Source: Methanobacterium_B sp963703015 (GTDB taxonomy: Archaea; Methanobacteriota; Methanobacteria; Methanobacteriales; Methanobacteriaceae). From it: 64,000 nt of DNA. Positions within the stretch are counted from its first letter, which is position 1, and every line of letters starts with the position of its first letter. The position numbers and the translations under genes are program-made. The notes under the pieces are model-generated. The model saw only the letters and a list, made by a program, of their open reading frames with translations. It did no database searches and had not been told where the DNA came from. Shown in pieces: positions 9,233-18,195 of this stretch. Location of the stretch: contig OY969779.1 in assembly GCA_963703015.1 (NCBI GenBank), positions 1,922,001 to 1,986,000 of the forward strand, given 5' to 3'.

Positions 9233-9895
9233 TCAGTCGTAGTGCTGAAGGTACTCTTCCATCATCTGTGGGAATGATTTGGCACTTAAAAATCTGAGTC
9301 CAAGCCTTTCTGCCCATACCTTGATTCCTTCATCTGCAGCAACAACTCCTGCACCGAGTTCCTTGGCAAGCAATAGAACATCAAGATCTGGAGCACTGTC
9401 AAGGGTTCCTTTACGTAAAGCTGCTCTGTAACGTTTTCTAAAATCTGTAATTGCTTTTCCAAGTACTTTTGCTTCAATTTCGGATTTTTTTGCCCCTCTT
9501 GACATCATTACCATGGATTCTACTGCTGCTTCCCATATTCCATTTTCAGATATTCTCATACCTTTATTCATCCTTTCCCTCATGTCCTGAACATATTCAT
9601 AGAATATTTCTGAGGGAATTTTGGTATCATACCTATTGGGAGTTTTTTTGACTATCCATGTTTCTGCCTTTACAAGGGTTTCATCGGGACATTCATAACG
9701 AGACATGTAATCTGTAAATTCTTTATAGGTTATTGGAGGCATATGACAGCTTATATTGAGTTTAATTCTTGATTTTGCAATGAGATCAAGCATTGCATCA
9801 ACTGTTTTTGAGAGATCGCCTTCACCATAATCATCTCGTAGTTGAGTATCTGTAAAAGCAGTGGTATCCAGAACAAATCTCTGTTTTGCAAGCAT
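9233..9895 (-). CDS. RNA ligase partner protein (PIN-like fold)
   Basis: Member of the archaeal family named for its genetic pairing with an ATP-dependent RNA ligase. The N-terminus carries a PIN-type acidic motif (FVLDTTAFTD), with further acidic residues in SAPDLDVLLLAKELG and VVAADEGIKVWAERLG, matching the nuclease fold. 220 residues, normal. Start ATG behind GAGGTGTAC. The ligase gene itself is not in this window, so the expected partner must be elsewhere or absent. Nuclease activity is inferred from the fold only. Confidence 0.85.
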   Translation of the reverse strand: MLAKQRFVLDTTAFTDTQLRDDYGEGDLSKTVDAMLDLIAKSRIKLNISCHMPPITYKEFTDYMSRYECPDETLVKAETWIVKKTPNRYDTKIPSEIFYEYVQDMRERMNKGMRISENGIWEAAVESMVMMSRGAKKSEIEAKVLGKAITDFRKRYRAALRKGTLDSAPDLDVLLLAKELGAGVVAADEGIKVWAERLGLRFLSAKSFPQMMEEYLQHYD

Positions 9896-10190
9896 TTGTA
9901 CACCTCAATCCATTTTACATCAGTTACCAACAATTAATCATTTTACACTTAAACTGTCACCTAATCCTATACAGAAATATATGAAGTCCACTTTATAAAA
10001 GAATTTCTAAATCACTAAACAACCAACCAAAACCCAATTATTTATTGTAAAATTCTGCAAAATGGAACTCTAACTGGATGTTTCTTTTCTAAATAATTTT
10101 TATTCTCAATTGTTATATTAATGTTAGAACAGAGTAGAAAGTGAAGGAATATTAAGTCACACTTAAAAAAATTTTTATATGGAGATCTAA

Positions 10191-11051
10191 ATGATTACTG
10201 GAAAAACAAATGTTTTCGGAATTATAGGGGACCCTGTTGAACATTCATTATCACCAGGAATGCATAATGCAGCTTTTAAAGAATTGGGTCTGGATAATAT
10301 TTACGTACCATTCCAAGTTAAATCAGAACATCTTGAAGATGCAATAATTGGAGCTCAATCACTTGGAATCAAGGGATTTAACGTTACAATACCCCATAAA
10401 ACAGAGGTAATAAACTATCTGGATTATCTGGATATTGCAGCAGGACTCATAGGTGCTGTTAACACAATAGAATTCGGTAAAAACGGTGCTGTAGGTCATA
10501 ATACCGATGGTATTGGTGCAGTTATGGCCATTGAAGAGGTGATACCCATAAAAAATAAAAAAGTAGTTATACTTGGTGCAGGGGGAGCTTCTAGGGCAAT
10601 AGCATTTCAGCTGCTTTTAAGTGGTGTGGAAAATTTGGTTATAGCTAACAGAACAGTTGAAAAGGCAGCTGAACTCAAAACTGATCTGGTAGAAAAATTG
10701 GATCATGAAGTTAGGGTCTCAGGTATCGATGAAAATCTCACACACGAACTTTCAAATACAGATATCCTGATTAACACAACTCCTGTGGGAATGTATCCAA
10801 ATGTGGATCAAAAACCTGTTGTAACTGCAGATATGATGCATCCAGATCTTGTGGTGAACGATATAGTGTACAATCCACTGAAAACAGGTTTATTAAAGGA
10901 AGCAGATAAAGCAGGGGCAAAATCAATTTCAGGTATAAAAATGCTCATGTACCAGGGTGTGGAAGCATTTAAGATCTGGACAGGTATCGAACCTCCAGTG
11001 GACATATTTCAAGATGCACTCAAGAATGAGCTTAACTTGGATGAAATCTAA
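10191..11051 (+). CDS. aroE: Shikimate dehydrogenase
   Basis: NADP-dependent reduction of 3-dehydroshikimate in the shikimate pathway. Substrate-binding motifs: HSLSPGMHNAAF (near residue 18) and NVTIPHK with the catalytic lysine (near 65). Cofactor fold: VILGAGGASRAIAFQL and ANRTVEKA. The C-terminal signature is GIKMLMYQGVEAFKIW. 286 residues, normal. ATG behind GGAGAT. The next gene starts 28 nt downstream and may be cotranscribed. A second shikimate-pathway gene, aroD, lies 5 kb away. Confidence 0.96.
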   Translation: MITGKTNVFGIIGDPVEHSLSPGMHNAAFKELGLDNIYVPFQVKSEHLEDAIIGAQSLGIKGFNVTIPHKTEVINYLDYLDIAAGLIGAVNTIEFGKNGAVGHNTDGIGAVMAIEEVIPIKNKKVVILGAGGASRAIAFQLLLSGVENLVIANRTVEKAAELKTDLVEKLDHEVRVSGIDENLTHELSNTDILINTTPVGMYPNVDQKPVVTADMMHPDLVVNDIVYNPLKTGLLKEADKAGAKSISGIKMLMYQGVEAFKIWTGIEPPVDIFQDALKNELNLDEI

Positions 11052-11078
11052 TTTAAGACATAGTAAGGTGATTTTAAT

Positions 11079-11924
11079 ATGGATAAAATTCCTGTAACAG
11101 ACAACCATATACACGTTGACCCAATTAATGGTGAAGGACCATTGGAAACAGCAAACAAGTTTTCACGGGCTGGAGGTTCCTTCATGATAATTCCGAACAA
11201 ACCAACATGGACAGTAAACACAACAGATTACAAAGAAGCCATGGAACTTGTAATCAAATATGTGAATGAAATCAACGCTGAAACTGATGTTAAAGCGTTT
11301 GCTGTCGTGGGTGTTCATCCAGCAGAACTTTCAAGGCTTATCAAAGCGGGGATGGATGTTTCCCAATCAGAACAACAAATAAGAAGTGCCCTAGAAATTG
11401 CTCAGAAACTGGTATTGGATGGTGAAGCCGTTGGAATCGGCGAAGTAGGAAGACCTCACTATGAAGTAAGTCAAGAAGAACTTGATGCTCAAAACAGGCT
11501 GTTATCCTATGCTATGGCACTTGCTAAAGAGGCAAGCTGTCCAGTTCAGCTTCACACAGAATCTGCAGGTCCCGAGCAGTACTTAGAATTTGCAAAAATG
11601 GCAGATAAAGTTGGACTTCCGAGAAACAAGGTCATAAAACATTTTTCAGGACCATTTGTACTTGAAGAAGAAAATCATGGACTTCTTCCTTCGTTAATAG
11701 CAACCAAGGATGTTGTAAAAACAGGATTAAAAAAGGGAAAAAATATTTTGATGGAAACAGATTATCTGGATGATAAAACGCGTCCTGGAGCAGTATTAGG
11801 TCCTAAAACAGTACCAAGACGTACCAAAGAAATGATTGAACAAGGTTTGCTTAGTGAGGATGAAGCCTACAGGATCCATGTAAAAAATGTTGAGAAGGTT
11901 TACGATGTAAACCTTGAAATTTAG
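11079..11924 (+). CDS. TatD-like metal-dependent hydrolase
   Basis: Amidohydrolase-superfamily TIM barrel related to TatD. Metal ligands can be followed: HIH in DNHIHVDP near the start, Glu in GIGEVGRPHY, His in QLHTESAG, His in VIKHFSGP, and Asp in LMETDYLDD. 281 residues. The start is clear from GGTGAT 6 nt before the ATG. Substrate unknown; TatD relatives are DNases or other hydrolases. Closely follows aroE on the same strand. A second, more divergent TatD-like gene is at 40.2 kb. Confidence 0.82.
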   Translation: MDKIPVTDNHIHVDPINGEGPLETANKFSRAGGSFMIIPNKPTWTVNTTDYKEAMELVIKYVNEINAETDVKAFAVVGVHPAELSRLIKAGMDVSQSEQQIRSALEIAQKLVLDGEAVGIGEVGRPHYEVSQEELDAQNRLLSYAMALAKEASCPVQLHTESAGPEQYLEFAKMADKVGLPRNKVIKHFSGPFVLEEENHGLLPSLIATKDVVKTGLKKGKNILMETDYLDDKTRPGAVLGPKTVPRRTKEMIEQGLLSEDEAYRIHVKNVEKVYDVNLEI

Positions 11925-11978
11925 ATGAATAATTCTATTTTTATGGTGGTTTAAGAGAGGTTTAAAAAAAAATAGTTT

Positions 11979-12563
11979 TTAGCCTCCGTGTCCTCCACTT
12001 ATCAGGAAGCTCACAACTCCAATTAACACACCAATGAGCACAATTTCAACACTGGTTTTAAGTAGGCTTTCCCTTGAAACCTTTCCAAGGTAAATTCCAA
12101 GGATCACCAATGCAATGAAACAGAGTCCTACTGTTGTAAATATGGCTGTCATCCTACTTGCAATTAAAATAAAGGGCAGTACTGGAACGAACGAACCAAT
12201 AAAACTCGAAAATCCATGGACAAACATGCTCATATAAACTCTTTTTTTGGCCTGTTTATGAATAACAGTATCATCAAGGGCTCCTTCACCAATAACCATT
12301 TTTTGTTCGAGATCTCTTAAATTACGGGCTTCTTCTGCTCGTTCACCAATAAACGAACCAAATGCATTGGATAGGGCTAATGCTATTCCCCCACTTAATC
12401 CAGTCAGTCCTATGATGTAGTTGGGAATTGGCACTCCTCCTGCACTGGCTACTCCACTAGCTGCGAGAGTAACGCCCATAACTGCTAAAATTCCGTCAAG
12501 TGTCCCTAAAGCAACATAACGGCTCATTTTTAGATATTCTTGTATAAATTCCCGTATTGACAT
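11979..12563 (-). CDS. VIT1/CCC1-like membrane protein (TIGR00267 type)
   Basis: Membrane protein related to the eukaryotic vacuolar iron transporters. Features: GTLDGILAVMGVTLAA in the first transmembrane segment, GGIALALSNAFGSFIGERAEEAR leading into an acidic/basic cytosolic helix, and three more hydrophobic segments at the C-terminus. The start at ATG 12563 (MSIREFIQ) follows AAGGAGAA; a TTG ten codons upstream gives a longer form that would contain that site. Iron or manganese transport is inferred from the superfamily; the archaeal subfamily is not characterised. Confidence 0.75.
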   Translation of the reverse strand: MSIREFIQEYLKMSRYVALGTLDGILAVMGVTLAASGVASAGGVPIPNYIIGLTGLSGGIALALSNAFGSFIGERAEEARNLRDLEQKMVIGEGALDDTVIHKQAKKRVYMSMFVHGFSSFIGSFVPVLPFILIASRMTAIFTTVGLCFIALVILGIYLGKVSRESLLKTSVEIVLIGVLIGVVSFLISGGHGG

Positions 12564-12705
12564 GAGTTCGAAATTCTCCTTAACTAAATTCAATGAAAAT
12601 TATTTTATTAATATTTTACTTATTCTAGATAGTCCAGATTATTAACTTAAATATATTTCCAAATTTTTTATACACAATTATTTTCCTAGAATAAATAGTT
12701 TTGAA

Positions 12706-13917
12706 TTAACCCCTTCCAAGATCCTTATGTGCCCGTGCTAGATGACCTGCTGAGAGTGCACCCATGAGTGAAAGTTCCCCTGCTAAAACTGTTCCTGCCA
12801 CAATTTCAGCAAATTTACCTACACCACCACTACCATAGACACCCATAATTTCTAGACATTCTCTGGCAGTTTCAAGTCTTGTTCCACCACCAAAGGTTGC
12901 AACAGGAACATCAGGTAGTGTTACTGAGAAGTAAAGATTTCCCTCATCTTCCTCTGCTACAGTTATCCCAAGACTACCTTCAACAATGTGTGCCTCATCT
13001 TGGCCTGTTGCTAAGAAAATACCACCAATCATATTGGCGTAATGAGCATTAAAGCCCAAGCTACCCGAAATTGCAGATCCCACAAAATTTTTAGCGGTGT
13101 TAACTTCTACAATGGCTTCAGGTGTGGTTTTCAATGTTTTTGCAACAACTTCTCGGGGTAATGAAATTTCAGCACTGATTGTTTTACCCCTTCCTTCGAT
13201 CAAGTTCATTGCAGCTGGTTTTTTATCCACATCCACGTTTCCACTCAGTGAAATAACATGGCCCGATGTTTCCTCCATGAGCACGTTAAGAGCAGTTTCT
13301 GTGGCTATGGTAACCATGTTCATTCCCATGCTGTCTCCAGTTGTATAAACAAACCTGGGATAAACATATTTTCCAACAATGACTACTGGATCTATTTTAA
13401 CCAGTTTTCCATGTCTGGTTGTGGATTCTGCAGCTTCTTTTAATTTGCTGAAGTTGGTTTGAATCCAGGTTTTAATTTTAAGAGATTCTGAGACTGAAGC
13501 AGTTTTTATGACCGGGGCTCTGGTCATTTTATCATCAATAATTCTTGCAGTAGCTCCTCCTCCTCCTGCTCTGATAGCAGAAAATCCTCTGTTTATAGAT
13601 GCAATGAGGGCCCCTTCTGAAGTTGCAATGGGAACGTAGTACTCTCCATCTGCATGTTCTCCATGAATTGCCAGTGGTCCAGCAATACCAACAGGTATTT
13701 GAACAGTTCCAATTGGATTTTCAATATTTCGTTTCAATGCTTCTTCCATTGATAGGGAGTAGTTGGATATATGTTTAAGTTCGGTGTTACTAACCTTTTC
13801 AACGAACTTTCTACGGATGGTAACAGCTTCATCAACATCATCTGTAAACTTTTCAACTTGATGCAGTTTTACCTGGCCATCAGCAATTTTATTGATTAAT
13901 TCTTTTTCGTCTGCCAT
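12706..13917 (-). CDS. hmgA: Hydroxymethylglutaryl-CoA reductase (class I type)
   Basis: NADPH-dependent synthesis of mevalonate, the committed step toward archaeal isoprenoid lipids. Motifs: ENPIGTVQIPVGIAGPL (near residue 66), TSEGALIASINRG with the catalytic Glu (near 105), GDSMGMNMV, SGNVDVDKKPAAMN with the catalytic Lys and Asp (near 230), and the C-terminal His in SAGHLARAHKD. 403 residues, the usual archaeal length without a membrane anchor. ATG behind GAAGGATC. Confidence 0.97.
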   Translation of the reverse strand: MADEKELINKIADGQVKLHQVEKFTDDVDEAVTIRRKFVEKVSNTELKHISNYSLSMEEALKRNIENPIGTVQIPVGIAGPLAIHGEHADGEYYVPIATSEGALIASINRGFSAIRAGGGGATARIIDDKMTRAPVIKTASVSESLKIKTWIQTNFSKLKEAAESTTRHGKLVKIDPVVIVGKYVYPRFVYTTGDSMGMNMVTIATETALNVLMEETSGHVISLSGNVDVDKKPAAMNLIEGRGKTISAEISLPREVVAKTLKTTPEAIVEVNTAKNFVGSAISGSLGFNAHYANMIGGIFLATGQDEAHIVEGSLGITVAEEDEGNLYFSVTLPDVPVATFGGGTRLETARECLEIMGVYGSGGVGKFAEIVAGTVLAGELSLMGALSAGHLARAHKDLGRG

Positions 13918-14064
13918 GATCCTTCACTTAAACTGATTTTAATATTATAAATACATTAAAATATTTGTAATCTCTCTGATTTTCCATTCTGTTAAATGGG
14001 TATTATTAATGAATTTACTTGATTAGTAGCTATTGATTGGTTACTATGAATATTTTTCTATGAA

Positions 14065-14925
14065 TTAAATTAGGTCCCAGATCAGATCAGCAATTTCTGA
14101 TGGTCTGTCAGCCACATGAACACCGGAATTTTCTAGGGCATTGATTTTGGTTTCTGCTGTACCAGCATCACCCTCTATGATTGCACCAGCATGTCCCATT
14201 CTTTTACCCGGAGGTGCTGTAACACCAGCAATGTATGCAATGACAGGTTTGCTAATGTTTTCCTTTATATAATCTGCAGCCATTTCTTCTGCATTTCCCC
14301 CAATTTCTCCAATCATAACCATAGCAGCTGTGTCATCGTCATTTTCAAACCTCTGAAGTACATCTGCAAAGTCCAGACCCACCACAGGATCTCCCCCAAT
14401 TCCTACGCAGGTACTTTGTCCCATCCCAGCATTTGTGACCTGATTTGCCACTTCATAGGTGAGAGTACCGCTTCTAGACACGATTCCAATGTTTCCTTCG
14501 TTAAATATGTGTGTTGGCATAATACCGAGTTTTCCAATTCCCGGACTGATTATACCGGGGGTGTTAGGTCCAATTACAATGGTATTTTCCCTTTTTGCAT
14601 ATTCCACTATCTCAATGGAATCATGTACAGGAATGTGTTCGGTGATGATAACTGCGAGGTCTAACTGTGAAATTGATTCAAATGCAGCATCCTTTGCAAA
14701 TGGTGCAGGAACAAAAATAATAGACGCATTTATGTCCAGTTCATCCTTGGCCTCTTCAATGGAATTGTAAATTGGAAGTCCATTGAAGTCTTGACCTCCC
14801 TTACCAGGACTTGTTCCAGCAACGATGTTGGTGTTATATTTAAGCATCTGTTCTGCATGGAAAGATCCCTGTTTACCAGTTATTCCCTGAACAATGCACC
14901 GGGTATTTTCATCAAGAATTATCAT
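14065..14925 (-). CDS. sucD: Succinate-CoA ligase (ADP-forming), alpha subunit
   Basis: Forms succinyl-CoA from succinate, CoA and ATP; in methanogens this serves the reductive arm toward 2-oxoglutarate. The CoA-binding Rossmann fold shows IVQGITGKQGSFHAEQM (residues about 11-27), PAPFAKDAAFES and GPNTPGIISPG. The phosphorylated histidine is in KRMGHAGAIIEG near the C-terminus. 286 residues. ATG behind GGGGAGAT. The beta subunit gene (sucC) is not adjacent. The product connects with thiol:fumarate reductase (tfrB at 45-47 kb). Confidence 0.96.
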   Translation of the reverse strand: MIILDENTRCIVQGITGKQGSFHAEQMLKYNTNIVAGTSPGKGGQDFNGLPIYNSIEEAKDELDINASIIFVPAPFAKDAAFESISQLDLAVIITEHIPVHDSIEIVEYAKRENTIVIGPNTPGIISPGIGKLGIMPTHIFNEGNIGIVSRSGTLTYEVANQVTNAGMGQSTCVGIGGDPVVGLDFADVLQRFENDDDTAAMVMIGEIGGNAEEMAADYIKENISKPVIAYIAGVTAPPGKRMGHAGAIIEGDAGTAETKINALENSGVHVADRPSEIADLIWDLI

Positions 14926-14984
14926 AATTTATCTCCCCTAATATTTTGAAATTTTTAATTTAACATAATAATTATTTTTTATCT

Positions 14985-15707
14985 TTAACCTAAAATTCTC
15001 ATCCTCTGTGCGAGGGGAACTGAAAGATCCATCACGTTCCCATTCATGAATGCTGAAACAGAAACTATCACACTTCCAGGAATTACATAGGAAGGAGTTC
15101 CTCTTTTAACAAGATAAACATTTTTATTTCCTAAAGCAGCCCCTACCATTGCACCTGCAACAACTCCAACAGTTTCAATGTCTTCGATTGTTGCAACAAC
15201 TACAGGATCATCTGTTTCATCTGAGACAAAACCAACTCCAGGGATCTCAACAGTCCCATGATTTCCCCCACCTATGTCTGTAACATGATCCATGCCTCTT
15301 GCTGCGTCTGTGGAAGATTTCACCACATTTTTAACGAAGGGTTCTCCTCCATAGGTATCAAATGCAAGTATAACTGCATCAGGATAACGATCTTGTCTTA
15401 TTTTAGCTTCTGCGTAGGATATTCCTTCTCCAGCACCTTTGGGTGTATCAGAAATTCCACCAAGATCTCCAATGTCTTCAGCATTTTTTGATAAAACATC
15501 CACTATTGCTTTGTTAACAGTTTCAAGCATATTATCATCTACAAAAGCACTGATCACAACGTCATCACCAGTTACATTTGTTAAAGCTGCTTTGAATGCA
15601 CCTGCATCCACAATTTCGTGTATATCTCTTTCGATATTCATTATCATGTTCTTACTACATGAAACATCGTTGCATGAAACATCTGCTCCAATGGATGTTA
15701 ATTTCAA
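14985..15707 (-). CDS. Conserved methanogen protein of unknown function
   Basis: I do not recognise a characterised function. The 240-residue protein opens MKLTSIGADVSCNDVSC and has a glycine-rich middle (FDTYGGEPF, DIGGGNHGTVEIPG) and a hydrophobic Gly/Ala/Val stretch (VGVVAGAMVGAALGNKN) before the C-terminus. There is no clear transmembrane topology or signal peptide. Start TTG 15707 behind GGTGATTCC is well supported. It sits directly upstream of sucD on the same strand with a 59-nt gap, so cotranscription is possible. Confidence 0.6.
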   Translation of the reverse strand: MKLTSIGADVSCNDVSCSKNMIMNIERDIHEIVDAGAFKAALTNVTGDDVVISAFVDDNMLETVNKAIVDVLSKNAEDIGDLGGISDTPKGAGEGISYAEAKIRQDRYPDAVILAFDTYGGEPFVKNVVKSSTDAARGMDHVTDIGGGNHGTVEIPGVGFVSDETDDPVVVATIEDIETVGVVAGAMVGAALGNKNVYLVKRGTPSYVIPGSVIVSVSAFMNGNVMDLSVPLAQRMRILG

Positions 15708-16021
15708 GGAATCACCTTTGGTTTTTTAATAGATGGGTTTAATAATCTTTAATCATTAAACAAATACTTTATCTTCCTGTTTCTTAAAATAATCTGTTTA
15801 CAATGAACTCTTTCAAATTATTTGTGTTAAATTCATTCAACTATATTATAAGGCTATTTGGGAGAACTTATTTTTATAGATTTTTGTACCACCTCACATA
15901 TTTCCCTTATTTTAACTTTTTAATAGAATGGTGAAGGATATTATTTAGTAAAGAGATATAGAATTATCTAAACAAAACTGAAATTTATATTTCGGATACT
16001 AAAAACTGTGATAAGGACGAA
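15708..16021. promoter_or_regulatory. Divergent intergenic region with aroD promoter
   Basis: AT-rich 314-nt gap between divergent genes. On the plus strand a TATA-like TTTATAT lies at about 984-990 of the 15-kb block (15984-15990). It predicts a start of transcription near 16010 and a very short leader for aroD. I see no ORF with a ribosome binding site, and no convincing repeat or RNA gene. Confidence 0.45.
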
Positions 16022-16699
16022 GTGAAGCAATTGTTCAATAAAACCAGAATATGTGTACCAATTTTAGAAAAAACATATGAATCTGCATTGGAGTCATCTA
16101 AATCTTCTGTTGCGGCTGGAGCTGACCTTTTAGAACTTAGGCTTGACTTCATAGAAAATTCAAATCCCGATGGTGTGAAGAATCTTATTCAAGAAATAGA
16201 CTTTCCATTAATAGCAACCAATCGTAGAAGGGAAGAAAATGGATTATTTAAGGGTTCAGAAACAGATAGAATTGAAATTCTTTTAGAAGCAGCAAAGGTT
16301 GCTGAGGTTGTGGACATAGAACTAGGAACTGATTTGGATTATTTAAATAAAATCGTGAAAACATCTAATTTGTCCATTATTTCCTACCATGATTTTGAAA
16401 AAACCCCTGATAAAGATTTTTTATTGGAAATAGTGAATAAAGAACTGGAATTAGGGGATATGGCTAAATTTGCTGTCATGCCCAAAACAATGGCTGACAC
16501 AGTTATTGTTTTAAATGTTCTATCCGAGGTAGAAAATACTGTGGGCATCTCCATGGGTGATATGGGAGCTTACACCCGGGTTGTTGCACCACTTTTTGGA
16601 TCTCCACTAACATTTGCTTCGTATGAAAACAGCTCCGCCCCAGGACAGCTAAACATTGACACAACCAGGGATTTCATAAACAAACTATCGATAAATTAG
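16022..16699 (+). CDS. aroD: 3-dehydroquinate dehydratase, type I
   Basis: Schiff-base enzyme of the shikimate pathway. Visible: GADLLELRLDFIEN (substrate pocket), ATNRRREENG, the general base His in IISYHDFEKTP, and the Schiff-base Lys in AKFAVMPKT. The C-terminal signatures are GISMGDMGAYTRV and SAPGQ. 225 residues, normal. The start is a GTG at 16022 behind AAGGACGA. The gene stands alone; a run of seven T residues follows the stop. Confidence 0.95.
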   Translation: MKQLFNKTRICVPILEKTYESALESSKSSVAAGADLLELRLDFIENSNPDGVKNLIQEIDFPLIATNRRREENGLFKGSETDRIEILLEAAKVAEVVDIELGTDLDYLNKIVKTSNLSIISYHDFEKTPDKDFLLEIVNKELELGDMAKFAVMPKTMADTVIVLNVLSEVENTVGISMGDMGAYTRVVAPLFGSPLTFASYENSSAPGQLNIDTTRDFINKLSIN

Positions 16700-16708
16700 A
16701 AAATTCCC

Positions 16709-16715
16709 TTTTTTT
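16709..16715 (+). terminator. Poly-T terminator after aroD
   Basis: A run of seven T residues begins 10 nt after the aroD stop, without a stem-loop, as is usual for archaeal termination. Confidence 0.4.
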
Positions 16716-16828
16716 GATAAAACTAATTATATACGGTTTAAATTATCAACATCAATGTATAGATGTTCTAAAGATATTGAATAATAATAAAATAGATTTT
16801 ACCTAAAAAAAGATCTGGAAGTAAAAAT

Positions 16829-17029
16829 ATGAATGGAAAAAACAGGAAGGATATAAAACCAGGAAAAGAAGTGTTTATAGTACTTAAAAAGGACCAAAGA
16901 ACAGGTAAACGATCCAAAGGTGTTGTGGCTGATATTTTAACCAACAAATCATTCCATCCCCATGGCATAAAAGTTAGGCTAACAGACGGTAGGGTTGGAA
17001 GAGTTCAGGAAATTGTAGGTAGCGATTAA
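16829..17029 (+). CDS. YwbE-like small protein
   Basis: 66-residue protein of the YwbE family (KOW-like small beta-barrel). Characteristic segments are RKDIKPGKEVFIVLKKDQRT, GVVADILTNK and GIKVRLTDGRVGRV. It is strongly basic and soluble and may bind nucleic acid (inference from fold and charge; no function is established). ATG behind GGAAGT. It converges with htpX, with 32 nt between the two stops. Confidence 0.8.
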   Translation: MNGKNRKDIKPGKEVFIVLKKDQRTGKRSKGVVADILTNKSFHPHGIKVRLTDGRVGRVQEIVGSD

Positions 17030-17050
17030 AAAAAAATTTAATAAAAAAAA
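17028..17050 (-). terminator. A/T-run terminator for htpX (also end of ywbE)
   Basis: Two long A runs (17028-17036 and 17043-17050) read as T runs on the minus strand just after the htpX stop. This is the pattern expected for archaeal termination. They lie between convergent genes. Confidence 0.45.
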
Positions 17051-17061
17051 TTGAACCGGAC

Positions 17062-18021
17062 TTAATCCAGTTCAGACAATCTTTTAACTCTTTTTACCAT
17101 GTTAGGATGGGTTGATAAGAGTTCCATAACACTTTGGCCGGTACCTACCTTAGTATCAGAGTACCTGAGTCTTGAAAGTTCTTCTTCACTAATTTTTCCG
17201 TCCATGTCAAGATCCAGTTGCTGCAAATCATTGATTTCATTTCTAGCATCAGTAACGTCGTTTACAAAGAAAGCCTTGTAACCTTCAACTTCCTTTATTT
17301 CATCTTTGTTACTAGTTGCAGCTCCATAAACCAGTTTGTAAAGAGCACTTGCAAGGTTATGGGGTTTGCATCCTAGATCCACACTTCCTTGGTCAGCGTA
17401 GTATTCCCTTGTTCTTGAAATGAACATTACTAAGAGCTGTCCAACTAGGTATGCTCCTAATGCACCGAGACCGATAATTATTCCATAACTGTTGTCTCTG
17501 CCTTGGAACATCATACTTATGAAGATGTAGTAGCAGATCAGGGGAACAACACTTATTAGGGTCATTACAATCATGTCGCTGTGTTTGATATGGGACATTT
17601 CATGTCCTAAAACTGCTTCAAGTTCTCTTTCATCAAGAATTCTTAAGATTCCCCTAGTTACACATATTCTGCCGTCTTTTTTGGTTCTTCCAAAGGCAAA
17701 TGCATTGGGAACGTTTATTTCTGAAATACCTACTTTAGGTTTTGGTACGCCTGCTTTCATTGCAAGATCTTCGATCATTGCATGTAACTTGGGTGCTTCT
17801 TGCTTACTAACATAATGCACTCCCATGGATCTTTCCACCATCTTAGGACCCAAGAGATACTGGATAAACACTATCGATATGGCTAAAACAACATAAAACG
17901 ATGAGTATCCAATGTGGAAGTAAGGTAGTACGAGCATTAGGATCAAGTAAAGTATTACAAATTGAATTATCGGGGCTAAAACTAGCCTCAATTTGAGTGA
18001 TAATGTATTTGATCTAACCAT
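17062..18021 (-). CDS. htpX: HtpX-like membrane zinc metalloprotease with EF-hand-like loop
   Basis: M48B membrane protease for quality control. There are two hydrophobic segments near the N-terminus (about 13-33, 40-58) and two more at about 152-172 and 180-202. The zinc site HEMSH is at 140-144 (VLGHEMSHIKH), with the third ligand Glu in SRTREYYADQ near 206. The C-terminal THP motif is present. Unusual: residues 270-281 read DLDMDGKISEEE, a complete EF-hand loop pattern (DxDxDGxIxxxE) in the cytosolic C-terminal part. 319 residues. ATG behind GGAGACGTG. Confidence 0.93.
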   Translation of the reverse strand: MVRSNTLSLKLRLVLAPIIQFVILYLILMLVLPYFHIGYSSFYVVLAISIVFIQYLLGPKMVERSMGVHYVSKQEAPKLHAMIEDLAMKAGVPKPKVGISEINVPNAFAFGRTKKDGRICVTRGILRILDERELEAVLGHEMSHIKHSDMIVMTLISVVPLICYYIFISMMFQGRDNSYGIIIGLGALGAYLVGQLLVMFISRTREYYADQGSVDLGCKPHNLASALYKLVYGAATSNKDEIKEVEGYKAFFVNDVTDARNEINDLQQLDLDMDGKISEEELSRLRYSDTKVGTGQSVMELLSTHPNMVKRVKRLSELD

Positions 18022-18195
18022 CTGTTTTCACGTCTCCTTTTAATTACCAATTGTTATTGAATGAAGTAGTATAAATATTTTAAAATTTGTTTTAAATATT
18101 CAACAAAAAACCTTTAATATCCCTTATAAAACTATAATAAACCATTATTCGCAGTAAAAATCTCAAAAAAAAATTAGTTATTATTAGATTCAAAT

